Positions 47,163 through 55,843 of a stretch of 64,000 nucleotides of DNA are shown here, in pieces. Location: contig NZ_LZSX01000008.1 in NCBI RefSeq assembly GCF_001665835.1, positions 1-64,000 on the forward strand, in the 5' to 3' direction. Positions within the stretch are counted from its first letter, which is position 1, and the number at the start of each line of letters is the position of its first letter. The notes under the pieces were generated by a model. It searched no databases. It was not told the DNA's origin and was given only the letters and a program-made list of their open reading frames with translations. Source of the DNA: Mycobacterium colombiense (lineage in GTDB: Bacteria > Actinomycetota > Actinomycetes > Mycobacteriales > Mycobacteriaceae). Position numbers and translations under genes: made by a program.

Positions 47163-48065
47163 TCAGCGACGGCGGCGCATCCAGATGACGATGACGACAG
47201 CTGCCACGACAGCCACGGCCACAGGCGCGAAAGCGTGTGATAGCACCGCATCTGCCGTCCGGGTGGCGGAGTGCTTCGGCTGCGTTGAGTTCTCGACGTT
47301 GTGGGTCGAGGGCTCGTTCGCTTCGTAACTCGTCGACTGCTCGAGAACGGTGAGCTGTGCGGGCCGAATGCTGACCGGTGGCTTGGTGGGCCCACGCTGC
47401 CGCGGCTGTTCAACCACTTGATGTGGGGGTGGGCGCCCGTGAGCGCCCGACTCCTGAGCGGACGCTGCTGCTGCTGCGGATGGTGGTCCCGGTTTCGTCG
47501 CAGAAGCCGCGCTCATGGATCCGGCCGCCGGCTCGGTGACCGCTTCGAAGGCCGAAAGCTGCCGCCGATTGCGGCTGCGGCCCCGTCGTGGCCCCCAAGC
47601 CTCGTCTCCCAATTCGTCGGGAATCAGCCACATCAGCAGCGCGAGGTTGACTACCCCAAGCACACCGTGCAGCACGATGTCAGCAGCGTGAAAACCCAGC
47701 GGCGTCGGTTTTGCGCGTGCCGTGGCGACACTGCTGAAAAACAACAACATGAAGTAGGCGATCGCACTCAGTGCGGTAACGGTTATTGCTGCGCGACGGG
47801 TGCCGATAGCAGCAATGCCCGCCACGCCGAATGCCAGCAGGATCGCACTGTGGGCCGGAGTCGTCGCCAGGCCGAGAACTGGGGCGCCGGTGGGCCCGGC
47901 ATGCGGGTGCAGGGCGGCGGAGATCAACCCGGCAATGCCGAACGTGCTCACCAGCACGCCCTCGGCCAGCAGGAACCAGCGCCCGCTATGGAAACGCACG
48001 GGATCCATGGGGATTCTGCGTAATCCCGATGTCAAGCCGGGAACGTGGCCGGCCGTAACAGGCAT
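47163..48065 (-). CDS. DUF4383 membrane protein with C-terminal extension
   Basis: 300 residues; GGGAGG precedes ATG 48065. The first ~150 residues have four TM helices of the DUF4383 type (FLLAEGVLVSTFGIAGLISAALHP, GFHAADIVLHGVLGVVNLALLMWL). A long Pro/Ser/Ala-rich linker follows, then a last TM helix (FAPVAVAVVAAVVIVIWMRRRR). The linker plus extra helix is unusual for the family. Function unknown. Confidence 0.75.
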   Translation of the reverse strand: MPVTAGHVPGLTSGLRRIPMDPVRFHSGRWFLLAEGVLVSTFGIAGLISAALHPHAGPTGAPVLGLATTPAHSAILLAFGVAGIAAIGTRRAAITVTALSAIAYFMLLFFSSVATARAKPTPLGFHAADIVLHGVLGVVNLALLMWLIPDELGDEAWGPRRGRSRNRRQLSAFEAVTEPAAGSMSAASATKPGPPSAAAAASAQESGAHGRPPPHQVVEQPRQRGPTKPPVSIRPAQLTVLEQSTSYEANEPSTHNVENSTQPKHSATRTADAVLSHAFAPVAVAVVAAVVIVIWMRRRR

Positions 48066-48697
48066 CCGCGGCCTCCCGCCTGAGTAGCAGGTTCTGTGGC
48101 AGGGCTACCCGCTTCCGGCCGGATTACTCCAGCCCTTCTCGCGCCGCCATCGACGGCTGTCTCCGACGGCTGGCCCGTCGGCGAGTTTGGAAAGGGGCCT
48201 GAGAGGACCTGGGCCCGGAACGACGACGTCGAGTACTTGAAGGGCGTCGCCGAACACCACGCCGGTCGGCAGTTGCGCAGACACCGATGGCGGCCCAAGA
48301 GCATGTACAACGGCCAGGAGGCGCCGTTGTGGATGGGTGGTCGAGGGTGGTCCTCATGAGAACTGGGAATTGTCGCCACCCTCCTGTAGCGGCGAAATTC
48401 GCAGTGGCGATGCTGTTCGCTGACCCGGTCGATTCGACGGCACCGTCCACCCGCATCGCGCCGAAGGCCACCGAGCAACGTAATCGGTTGGTGGACAAAC
48501 AAATACGATATATATTGGCAACCGCCGCGGTCGAATCGACGCTGGGTCATCGCGGTCCCGGCTGCCCGGCCACAGACGCGCGTTGATTTGTGTGTGCTGG
48601 ACCCCTGTTGGCAGGGTTGCGAACCCGCCGCGTTCAACCGTATTCGGCTGCGGCGGGTCGCATCACGAATGTTGTTGCCGCGGGTTACCGTGTTGCC
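48066..48697. other. Intergenic, no confident gene
   Basis: About 630 nt between the DUF4383 start and the amidase start. Open frames occur on both strands but show no recognisable domain and poor coding character. An AT-rich stretch near 48495-48520 (AAATACGATATATATTGG) could hold a promoter or be a remnant of unrelated DNA. Confidence 0.45.
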
Positions 48698-49915
48698 GTG
48701 CGTGATTGGTGCGGCTGCTCAGCGTCACCGTCTGTTTCGCGCCGTGATGTCCTGAAATACGTTGCGGCCGCGCCGATCGTGCTGGGTTTGGGCACCGCCG
48801 CATCAGGGCTGGCCCAACCCCCGAGTGCGGGCGCGGATCCGGTCTTGGTTGCGGCGGTCGAAGCGCCCGGGCAGTCGCCCAATATCATCAGTCGTGCCCA
48901 GTGGGGCGCTGACGAGTCGATTCGTAGCCGAGCACCGGTGTATGACAACGGAATCAGGGCGGGCGTCGTGCACCATACTGCCGGCGTAAATGACTACGCG
49001 CAGCAGGATTCGGCGGCGATTGTGCGGTCGATCTATGGCTACCACACCCGCACCCTGGGGTGGCCGGACATCGCTTACAACGCCCTGGTCGACAAGTACG
49101 GTCAGGTATTCGAGGGCCGATTCGGCGGGATGACCAGATCGGTTCAGGGCACCCATACGGGCGGGTTCAACCGCAACACGTGGGCGGTGTGCATGATCGG
49201 CGAGTTTGACGCGGTGGGCCCCACCCCGGTTCAGGTGCGCACCGTCGGGCGCTTGCTCGGGTGGCGGCTGGCCATGGACGGCGTCGACCCGCAGGGCAGT
49301 GTCGCGTTGACCTCGGACGGGGGCCCCTACACGCGGGTCCCCCACGGCGCCGCCGTGAACCTGCCGTGCATTTTCGCCCACCGCGACGTCAGCGATACGG
49401 ATTGCCCCGGCCACCTTGGATATGCCTTGATGAACCAGATTCGCGACATTGCCGCGCGGTTCAACAAACGCCCCAGCGCCCAGGATCTAGCGCAGTCGCT
49501 ACAAGGTAGTGCTATCTATGACCGGTGGCAGGCGATGGGCGGCATCAACAGCGCACTGGGCGCACCGACATCGCCGGAATCGCAAGGAGCGGGAGCCATC
49601 CGATACGTCATCTTCGAGAAGGGAGCGATGTACTGGTCACCGGCCAGCGGGGCCCAGCCCGTCACCGGTGCCATCTACACCGCGTGGGGCACTCTCGGCT
49701 ACGAGCACAGTGCGCTGGGGTTGCCGACCAGCGCCGAAATCCAGGAGCCCAAGTGGGTCGTCCAGAACTTTCAACACGGCACCCTGAACTTTGATCGTGA
49801 AAGCCGGGCGGTCACTAGCGTGATCGACGGTGTCGCTCGACTCATGCCACCGCTGCTAGCAGGCGGGCCGCCCGCCCAGCTTGAGCGATTTTCGCCAGCC
49901 CGCAACCTTGTTTGA
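48698..49915 (+). CDS. Exported PGRP-type N-acetylmuramoyl-L-alanine amidase
   Basis: 405 residues from GTG 48698. A twin-arginine-like signal (SRRDVLKYVAAAPIVLGLG...GADP) is followed by an amidase_2/PGRP domain: ISRAQWGADES, VVHHTAG, YNALVDKYGQVFEGR and HRDVSDTDCPG (zinc ligands H, H, C). The C-terminus has two LGFP-like repeats (INSALGAPTSPE, HSALGLPTSAE), which bind the cell wall. It would cleave stem peptides from glycan. Similar in layout to M. tuberculosis Rv3811. Last gene of island 2. Confidence 0.87.
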   Translation: MRDWCGCSASPSVSRRDVLKYVAAAPIVLGLGTAASGLAQPPSAGADPVLVAAVEAPGQSPNIISRAQWGADESIRSRAPVYDNGIRAGVVHHTAGVNDYAQQDSAAIVRSIYGYHTRTLGWPDIAYNALVDKYGQVFEGRFGGMTRSVQGTHTGGFNRNTWAVCMIGEFDAVGPTPVQVRTVGRLLGWRLAMDGVDPQGSVALTSDGGPYTRVPHGAAVNLPCIFAHRDVSDTDCPGHLGYALMNQIRDIAARFNKRPSAQDLAQSLQGSAIYDRWQAMGGINSALGAPTSPESQGAGAIRYVIFEKGAMYWSPASGAQPVTGAIYTAWGTLGYEHSALGLPTSAEIQEPKWVVQNFQHGTLNFDRESRAVTSVIDGVARLMPPLLAGGPPAQLERFSPARNLV

Positions 49916-49930
49916 CCGTGGCGCGTAAGC

Positions 49931-50008
49931 GGGAACGAATTGGAACAAGACGTAGCGAATCCGTATATTGCCTGGTCGAGGCAGGGTTCGAGTCCCCTTA
50001 GCTCCACT
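49931..50008 (+). repeat. attR-like tRNA 3'-end direct repeat with conserved arm
   Basis: 49984-50008 is an exact 25-nt copy of the tRNA-Ala 3' end (34497-34521) without the rest of the tRNA. The ~31-nt arm at 49931-49961 resembles that at 45018-45048. This is the right boundary of the accessory region. The next 275 nt to 50283 show no confident gene and should hold the promoter of the hydrolase operon. Confidence 0.85.
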
Positions 50009-50283
50009 CTTTAGACGCAGTTCGGGTCCCGCATCAGGGTTTCCACCCGTATTCCGGCGTGAGGGCCGCGCATCGTCTCGCGTGTTCAGACCACAGCAGA
50101 GAATTCTCAGCTTCCTGGTACCGCTGGCACGCATGACCGGCCACCTGCGCGGGTACGCGGCTGGGTGAACGGTTGTTCGCAGTGAAACGGCGTCCTGCAT
50201 TCCGGTTGGTTGCGGGTCGGCTCGTTTCCTTCGAAGAACAGAGGATCGACCGACTAAGCAACGGTCTGCGGGAGGAGCTTCTG

Positions 50284-51198
50284 ATGCCGGAGATCCAACT
50301 TCACCACGAGGGACACCCGCGCTATCGGCGGATGGTCCGATTCGACTGGTCCGAGACGCCGCTGCACTGGGTGCCCGACGACCCGTTTTCAACGCACATG
50401 ATGAACGTCTTGCATCTGCTGCTACCCGAAGGGGAGCGGCACTTCATCAAGGCTGTTCTCGAGGCGTCGTCGCTGGTCGATGACCCGGAGCTGGAGGCGT
50501 CGATCAAGCCGTTCATCCAGCAGGAGTCCTGGCATGCCTGGGCGCATCAGGTGGTGCTCGACCATTTGGCCGAACAAGGCATCGACACCAAGCCGTACAC
50601 CTCGCGACTCCGGAAGATGCTGTCGGTGGCGCTGGGTGATCCGCCCAAGTGGTTTCCGCCGCCGATGAAGCGGTGGTGGCTCTATCGGCGCCTGGCCGAC
50701 GTGGCAGCGCTGGAACATTACACCGCAATGTTGGGCCAATGGGTGCTGCAGAACCGCGGTCTGGATTACGCCGGCACCGACCCGACAATGCTGGATCTAC
50801 TGCGCTGGCACGGCGCCGAGGAGGTCGAGCACCGCTCACTGGTGTTCGACGTCTACCAGCACGTGTGCGGCAACTACTTCATCAGAGCCTTCTCGATGTT
50901 GATGACCACCCCGCTGTTTTATGGGTGGTGGATCGCCGGAGCGAAATACCTCATGGCCCACGACCCGACCATCGATCAGAAATGGCGCTGGCGGGATTGG
51001 CTGCGTGCGGCGCGCGAGTACAAGTTGCCCGGTCCCTGGCAGCTCATGGTGACCCAACCCGCCAGGTATATGCGGCCCCATCATCATCCGGGTCCCGAAG
51101 CGGTCACGGAGATGGCGGTCGAGTACATCAAAAAGTCGCCCGCTGCCAAGGCCGCCCGCGAACGAGCTCAGCAAGACCGGAAGGCCGCAGTCCGATGA
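50284..51198 (+). CDS. PF10118 metal-dependent hydrolase-like protein
   Basis: 304 residues from ATG 50284, preceded by GGAGG at 50272-50276 (the open frame begins at 50173 but has no RBS). A His/Glu-rich helical core (QQESWHAWAHQVVLDHL, ALEHYTAMLGQWVL, HGAEEVEHRSLVFDVY) fits the PF10118 family and looks like a ferritin-type di-iron helical bundle. It is followed by ferredoxin and ferredoxin reductase genes, which suggests an oxidoreductase rather than a hydrolase. Overlaps the ferredoxin gene by 4 nt. Confidence 0.82.
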   Translation: MPEIQLHHEGHPRYRRMVRFDWSETPLHWVPDDPFSTHMMNVLHLLLPEGERHFIKAVLEASSLVDDPELEASIKPFIQQESWHAWAHQVVLDHLAEQGIDTKPYTSRLRKMLSVALGDPPKWFPPPMKRWWLYRRLADVAALEHYTAMLGQWVLQNRGLDYAGTDPTMLDLLRWHGAEEVEHRSLVFDVYQHVCGNYFIRAFSMLMTTPLFYGWWIAGAKYLMAHDPTIDQKWRWRDWLRAAREYKLPGPWQLMVTQPARYMRPHHHPGPEAVTEMAVEYIKKSPAAKAARERAQQDRKAAVR

Positions 51199-51383
51199 AA
51201 GTCTCAGTCGATCTTGACACCTGCGACGGCAACGGTGTGTGTATGAGCCTGTGCCGTGAGGTTTTTGACCTACGAGAAGACGGACTGCACCTGCTCGATG
51301 AGCAACCGCCGCGAGAGTTGCGCGGGCCGTTGAGGGCCGCCGAAGTGTCCTGCCCGACCCAGGCGATTGTGGTGGAGGATTAA
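51195..51383 (+). CDS. Ferredoxin, [3Fe-4S]/[4Fe-4S] type
   Basis: 62 residues. Cluster cysteines are in TCDGNGVCMSLC and a distal SCPTQAI. In the first motif the position between the first and second ligand cysteines is Asn (C-x2-N-x2-C), as in [3Fe-4S] mycobacterial ferredoxins serving P450s and related oxygenases. ATGA overlap with the upstream gene. Confidence 0.88.
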   Translation: MKVSVDLDTCDGNGVCMSLCREVFDLREDGLHLLDEQPPRELRGPLRAAEVSCPTQAIVVED

Positions 51384-51388
51384 CGCGA

Positions 51389-52606
51389 ATGCGCCCGAAT
51401 CGTCAGTTACAGCAGGTCGTCGTGGTTGGTGCCGGGGTGGCAGGAACGCGGGCGGCGGAGGCGCTGCGACAGGACGGCTACGACGGTGCCCTCACCATCG
51501 TTGGAGCCGAACGGCAGGCCCCCTACCATCGGCCACCTCTGTCGAAGAAGCTGCTCAGCGGTCAGGTGCACCGGGCAGGCGTTGACATGGCGCCGCAGTT
51601 CGACATGGATGCGCGGGTGCTCAGAGGGGCTTCTGCGGTCAGCCTCGACATGTCCGCACGTACCGTCCAGGTCCGCGACGACGGCCAGAACCTGTCCTTA
51701 GGCTTCGACGGGCTTGTCATCGCCAGTGGCGCTGAACCGCGCGAATGGCCGGGCGGACCGACTTTAGACGGGGTGCTGCTGCTGCGGACGGTCGATGACT
51801 GCATGGCGATTCGAAAGCGACTCGGTTCGCGTCCTCGTGTCCTCGTGGTAGGGGGCGGGTTCATCGGCAGCGAGGTGGCTGCGACCTGCCGATTGCTCGG
51901 GCTGGATGTGACGCTCGTGGAGAAGGCCGCCGGGCCGCTGGTTCAGGCGTTAGGTGCGGAGCTGGCGCATTGTTGGGCGACGTTGCATCGCGAACATGGT
52001 GTGGACCTGCGCGTCGGCGTGGGTGTCGACGGGTTCGTCGGCAATGGGCGGGTGGAAGCGGTTCGACTCACCGACGGTTCGCAGGTGCCGGCTGATGTCG
52101 TCATCGTCGGGCTCGGTGTTACTCCTGCCACCGCCTGGCTGGAGGGCTCGGGTCTGCATCTGGATGACGGGGTGGTCTGTGATGCCACCGGCGCCGCCGA
52201 GGGCAACACCGGCGACGGCAATGTGGTCGCCGCCGGGGATGTGGCGCGCTGGTGGCACCCGCTGTACGAGCGCCATCTGCGTACCGAACACTGGGACGAC
52301 GCGGCACGTCAGGGCGAGGCCGCGGCCCGCACACTGCTGGCCGGGCCCGAGCACGCCGAGGCCTTCGACGCGGTGCCGTATTTCTGGTCCGACCAATACG
52401 ATGTCAAGTTGCAGATGCTTGGTGTGCCAACGGATTACGATGCCGTCGAGATCATCGAAGGCAATCCGGACGCCGGGGGGTTCATCGGCGCTTACGGGCG
52501 GGGCGGCCGCACCATCGCGGTGCTCGGTACGATCCCGGGCCGGGTCCATGCCTATCGGGAGGCCATCGAGAAGCGCGCCGAATTCCCACCGAGCCGACCG
52601 GATTAG
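51389..52606 (+). CDS. Ferredoxin reductase (FAD/NAD(P)H)
   Basis: 405 residues, two dinucleotide folds: VVVGAGVAGTRAAEALR (FAD) and VLVVGGGFIGSEVAA (NAD(P)H), plus VVAAGDVARW and the C-terminal reductase domain. It feeds electrons from NAD(P)H to the 5-nt upstream ferredoxin. The operon therefore encodes a full redox chain to the PF10118 protein. Confidence 0.92.
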   Translation: MRPNRQLQQVVVVGAGVAGTRAAEALRQDGYDGALTIVGAERQAPYHRPPLSKKLLSGQVHRAGVDMAPQFDMDARVLRGASAVSLDMSARTVQVRDDGQNLSLGFDGLVIASGAEPREWPGGPTLDGVLLLRTVDDCMAIRKRLGSRPRVLVVGGGFIGSEVAATCRLLGLDVTLVEKAAGPLVQALGAELAHCWATLHREHGVDLRVGVGVDGFVGNGRVEAVRLTDGSQVPADVVIVGLGVTPATAWLEGSGLHLDDGVVCDATGAAEGNTGDGNVVAAGDVARWWHPLYERHLRTEHWDDAARQGEAAARTLLAGPEHAEAFDAVPYFWSDQYDVKLQMLGVPTDYDAVEIIEGNPDAGGFIGAYGRGGRTIAVLGTIPGRVHAYREAIEKRAEFPPSRPD

Positions 52607-52654
52607 CGAAGGCGGACTCGACTCAAGACACGCCTTTTTGGGTACAGCATCCAC

Positions 52655-54922
52655 ATGCATCGCCCCGACACGATCATCGAAATTCATCGCGAACGCGTGC
52701 AGGATCAGACGGTCGGGATGTTCAGCGGCGACAAGTACACGCAGTCCGTCGACGGCACCGGCTATTCCGCAACGGCGGCCCTTGACCTCACCCTGGATCG
52801 CGTCTGGTTCATCCTCGACTCGCATCAGCGGCTGTGGCAGGAGGAAGCCGACGGTGAACGTCGGGAACCGCTGCGGCACTTCGCAATAGACCTGGTGATT
52901 TTCGATTCCAAGATCGTTATCGATTCGGTTACCTGCATCCCGTTGGTCTCGTTGCCCCCGGCGACCATCACGATCCCGGATGGTCCGCGTGCCGGAGAAT
53001 CGCGCGAGATTGCGTACAACGAGATTCCCTTGTTCGGACGGTTGACAATTCACGACCAGCTCGAGCCGCACCAGATCGAGCCGGGCAAGCAGACGATCGC
53101 ACTGAACTTCACCTCCCAGGATGCTCCCGCACTGGTGGCCACGCCGTTGGCGGACCAGCAGGCCGGGTGGCTGTTCGGTCCGCACATCCAGCGTCGTGAG
53201 GACGGGATCACGGTTCTTAGCGGCCAAGACCCGCGGATCAGCTGGGAACTCGATTATGCCGAGGCGTACTGGATAACCCACAGCATCGCCGGGGAGCTGA
53301 TGGTGAACCTGGAGAAATTGCAGCACCCCAGCCTGCCCGACGAGGAAGTCAGGACCAGGGTGCTCGACTCGCTTGCCGCCCAAATCGCCGATGCGGTCCG
53401 CCCGCAGCTGGAGGCGATGGGAGAAAACGGGATTCAGGCGCTGCTTCCGTCTCCGGTGGACGTCGATCCCGAGGCCCGAGACGACAGCACGGTCAAGGAA
53501 CTCGACGCCGTCGTGCAGCGCTTCGAGATCGGCGAGGCCACTGAGGAGTCCATGGTGGTGCAGCTGCAGACACTGCGCGAATTGCCACCAGGGGAGGAAC
53601 TACCGGCATCCGTCCTCGCCGAAAACCCTCGTGAGAGAGCAGCTTTGGCCGTCACCGGGTGGAGTATTCTGCGGCAGGTCCGTGACACCGTGATGAGCAG
53701 TTTCGATCTCGACGAGAGCGACTTCGACCCTGATGCGCCGTGCGCGTTGGCGGGCCCGAAGACCATCAGCATCGGCGGCCAGGACCGCAGTCTCGACGCT
53801 CTCGACGCCGATATTGTGCCGCGGACCGAGGACGGCCGATTGGTCGTCGACGGCACCGTGAGCGCCGACACCACGCTCTACGATTTCAAGGCCACCTTCA
53901 AGGTGACGTACGAAATGGGCCTCGGTGGGATCCCGCGCGACCCGAAGGGCAAGGAGTTGCTGCGAGAGGACGTAGACAGCATCGAACTCCTCGAACAGAC
54001 GCTGAGCCTGGCCGGTCAGAAGAAGCGCGCCGGTCACCTCAGCACCGAGGAATACGAGGCGGAAGTCAAGCGAGTGAGCGAGCGATTCGATCGGCTACCG
54101 CGAACCGTGGGGGTGCGCCCGGCGCAGAACTCTGAGCCGGACGTGAATGCGGACTTCAGCCTGACCGCCGCCGGCAAAGTGGCCACAGCTGCAGGTGCGG
54201 CGGCTGTCGTCGGTCTGCTTGCGCTACCGGTGACCTGGGTAGCGGGAGCTGCCGGGGTGGGAGCCGCCGGGGCGGGCGGATTGTTGACCCTCGCGATCGC
54301 GCAGTACATCACCACCGTCCTGACCGTCGACTGGTTCGGCACCGGCATCGGTTCTCGTCAGGTCAAGAAATCGCTGAACGACCAACCCGAGGGCACATCG
54401 CTTCCTCCGATCGGTATGCCGGTCCACCTGGACCTCAACCGCCAACGCCTCGCCGTGTACTTCCGTCCGGTGCCGGCGAAGTTGTGGATTGATTGCGTCA
54501 TGGCCGATGCGGACGCCGGTGAGGAAGGTGATGGCGACGGCATTCGGGTCATCGGTGGCCGATGGCCCACCGATGGCCACCCGTGGAGGCTGTCGGAAGA
54601 TGATGCCGTGTTGTTCGTCGACTCCAACGAACTGCAGCTTCTCGTCGATCCGGCCGGCGCGCGCGGCGACGAGCTACCCGTCGGCCTTGACACCGAAGAG
54701 GACGGACGACGCCGCCTGCGGGTGCACAGCGATCCCGGCGCACTGCGCCGGCTTCCGCAATGCTCGTGGTCAGCAGAAGACGGCGGCCGAGAACCACCCA
54801 CCGGCCACGAGCGCGATGAGGAGCGCGGCGGTGGTTTGTCCCATCAGCGCGGCCGCGATGACGCCCACGATCGCGCAGATAAACACCGTGACAGTCAGGA
54901 AGGCGACGAGCAGACGATGTGA
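52655..54922 (+). CDS. Large protein with central TM hairpin (unknown)
   Basis: 755 residues, no family recognised. N-terminal ~330 residues are beta-rich (DLVIFDSKIVIDSV, GPRAGESREIAYNEIPLFG), then an acidic helical stretch. Two hydrophobic helices lie at about 505-560 (AGAAAVVGLLALPVTWVAGAAGVG, GGLLTLAIAQYITTVLTV), followed by a C-terminal domain. The last ~50 residues are low-complexity, because they are read antisense to the small membrane ORF at 54770. The true stop may once have been near 54765. No signal peptide. Confidence 0.7.
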   Translation: MHRPDTIIEIHRERVQDQTVGMFSGDKYTQSVDGTGYSATAALDLTLDRVWFILDSHQRLWQEEADGERREPLRHFAIDLVIFDSKIVIDSVTCIPLVSLPPATITIPDGPRAGESREIAYNEIPLFGRLTIHDQLEPHQIEPGKQTIALNFTSQDAPALVATPLADQQAGWLFGPHIQRREDGITVLSGQDPRISWELDYAEAYWITHSIAGELMVNLEKLQHPSLPDEEVRTRVLDSLAAQIADAVRPQLEAMGENGIQALLPSPVDVDPEARDDSTVKELDAVVQRFEIGEATEESMVVQLQTLRELPPGEELPASVLAENPRERAALAVTGWSILRQVRDTVMSSFDLDESDFDPDAPCALAGPKTISIGGQDRSLDALDADIVPRTEDGRLVVDGTVSADTTLYDFKATFKVTYEMGLGGIPRDPKGKELLREDVDSIELLEQTLSLAGQKKRAGHLSTEEYEAEVKRVSERFDRLPRTVGVRPAQNSEPDVNADFSLTAAGKVATAAGAAAVVGLLALPVTWVAGAAGVGAAGAGGLLTLAIAQYITTVLTVDWFGTGIGSRQVKKSLNDQPEGTSLPPIGMPVHLDLNRQRLAVYFRPVPAKLWIDCVMADADAGEEGDGDGIRVIGGRWPTDGHPWRLSEDDAVLFVDSNELQLLVDPAGARGDELPVGLDTEEDGRRRLRVHSDPGALRRLPQCSWSAEDGGREPPTGHERDEERGGGLSHQRGRDDAHDRADKHRDSQEGDEQTM

Positions 54923-54985
54923 ATTGACCGCCGCGCCGGTACGGGGCGCGATGACGGCCTTTCTGGAGCGATCCACGCCAACCAT
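54770..54985 (-). CDS. Small two-TM membrane protein
   Basis: 71 residues from ATG 54985 (GGAGA 5-9 nt upstream). Two hydrophobic helices (LLVAFLTVTVFICAIVGVIAAALMG, LLIALVAGGWFSAAVFC) joined by a short loop. It overlaps the convergent large gene by 153 nt. The sensible membrane topology and RBS make it more likely real than the opposite low-complexity frame. Function unknown. Confidence 0.6.
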   Translation of the reverse strand: MVGVDRSRKAVIAPRTGAAVNSHRLLVAFLTVTVFICAIVGVIAAALMGQTTAALLIALVAGGWFSAAVFC

Positions 54986-55483
54986 GAAATCTCCTTCGGT
55001 GTGACGCCCGCAACATGCCATGCCTATATGTGGTCTACATCACATTATGCCAGCCGGTAGCCGTTTCGACGCTGAATCGGAGGACGTGGCCCGCCATGCC
55101 CGAGCGCGTTCAGCGACGCAGGCGAATCTCTCCGCCCAATTCGGCGAACGTTCGATAACGGTCACTTGCCCTGTCGGCTACGCGATCGGCACTGCGAATG
55201 ACCCATCGGCGGGTTGGTGAAGCATCCCGCTCACGCCGTCTATCTCTCCAAATCCAACCGCCGAAATCGGTTCGAGCCGCGCAAGATTGACCCGAGCGCC
55301 CTCGGCCCGCGCCATCATCGGGAGGTGCGGCGCAACAAGGAAGTCGAGCCCCGCGGCGGGTAGCGAGACGCCGCCCGCGGTGAGCGACAGTTCACCGTTA
55401 TCCGGCTGAGACCGCCGATTAGGTTTTCGCCTCGAAGCGGAGTTAGTCTGCCCGCGGTTCGTTCGCGACTCAGGAAAGCAGCC
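54986..55483. other. Intergenic, no confident gene
   Basis: About 500 nt. Short frames on both strands (55020-55220 +, part of a 210-codon minus frame) lack recognisable domains. The region should carry promoters for the small membrane protein (leftward) and the HicB-like gene (rightward). Confidence 0.4.
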
Positions 55484-55762
55484 ATGTCTGTTCAGCCCAC
55501 TCTGCTGCGCCGTCAATCGTTGCGCAGCGCCCGCCGTCAGCGGGTCGCTCCCCGCGTGAAGTATCCGATGGTCGGCCAGTGCTTCGATGTCGAAATCACT
55601 CGCGACTCGGACGGATGGATGATCCGGATCCCCGAGATCGGCAAGGCCACCCGCGCCGGCAGCCGGGCCACCGTGGAGCTGGCGGCACGCGAATGCATCG
55701 CGACCTGGACCGGCATCCCGATCGGGTACGTCGCCGTCTACGTCGCCAGCCAGACCAGCTGA
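55484..55762 (+). CDS. HicB-like small protein
   Basis: 92 residues. After a basic N-terminus, CFDVEITRDSDGWMIRIPEI then GKATRAGSRATVELAARECIATW fits the HicB antitoxin-like fold (beta-strand, DGGY/W turn, helix with acid residues). No HicA toxin gene and no HTH follow, so it is a solitary domain of unknown role. Confidence 0.65.
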   Translation: MSVQPTLLRRQSLRSARRQRVAPRVKYPMVGQCFDVEITRDSDGWMIRIPEIGKATRAGSRATVELAARECIATWTGIPIGYVAVYVASQTS

Positions 55763-55843
55763 CGGCCAATCTCGGCCGCCCCTTGTGGGACGACAGTTGG
55801 GTGGCGGCATCGACGGGGCGTGTTGGACTCGACACCGAAGCGG

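Noticed and set aside
51950..53383. 477-codon open frame antisense to the ferredoxin reductase and the large protein
   Set aside because: High-GC shadow frame with no domain pattern; the opposite strand has clear FAD/NAD motifs.
55178..55810. 210-codon minus frame over the HicB-like gene
   Set aside because: No domain and a biased composition; the plus-strand frame has a recognisable fold pattern.
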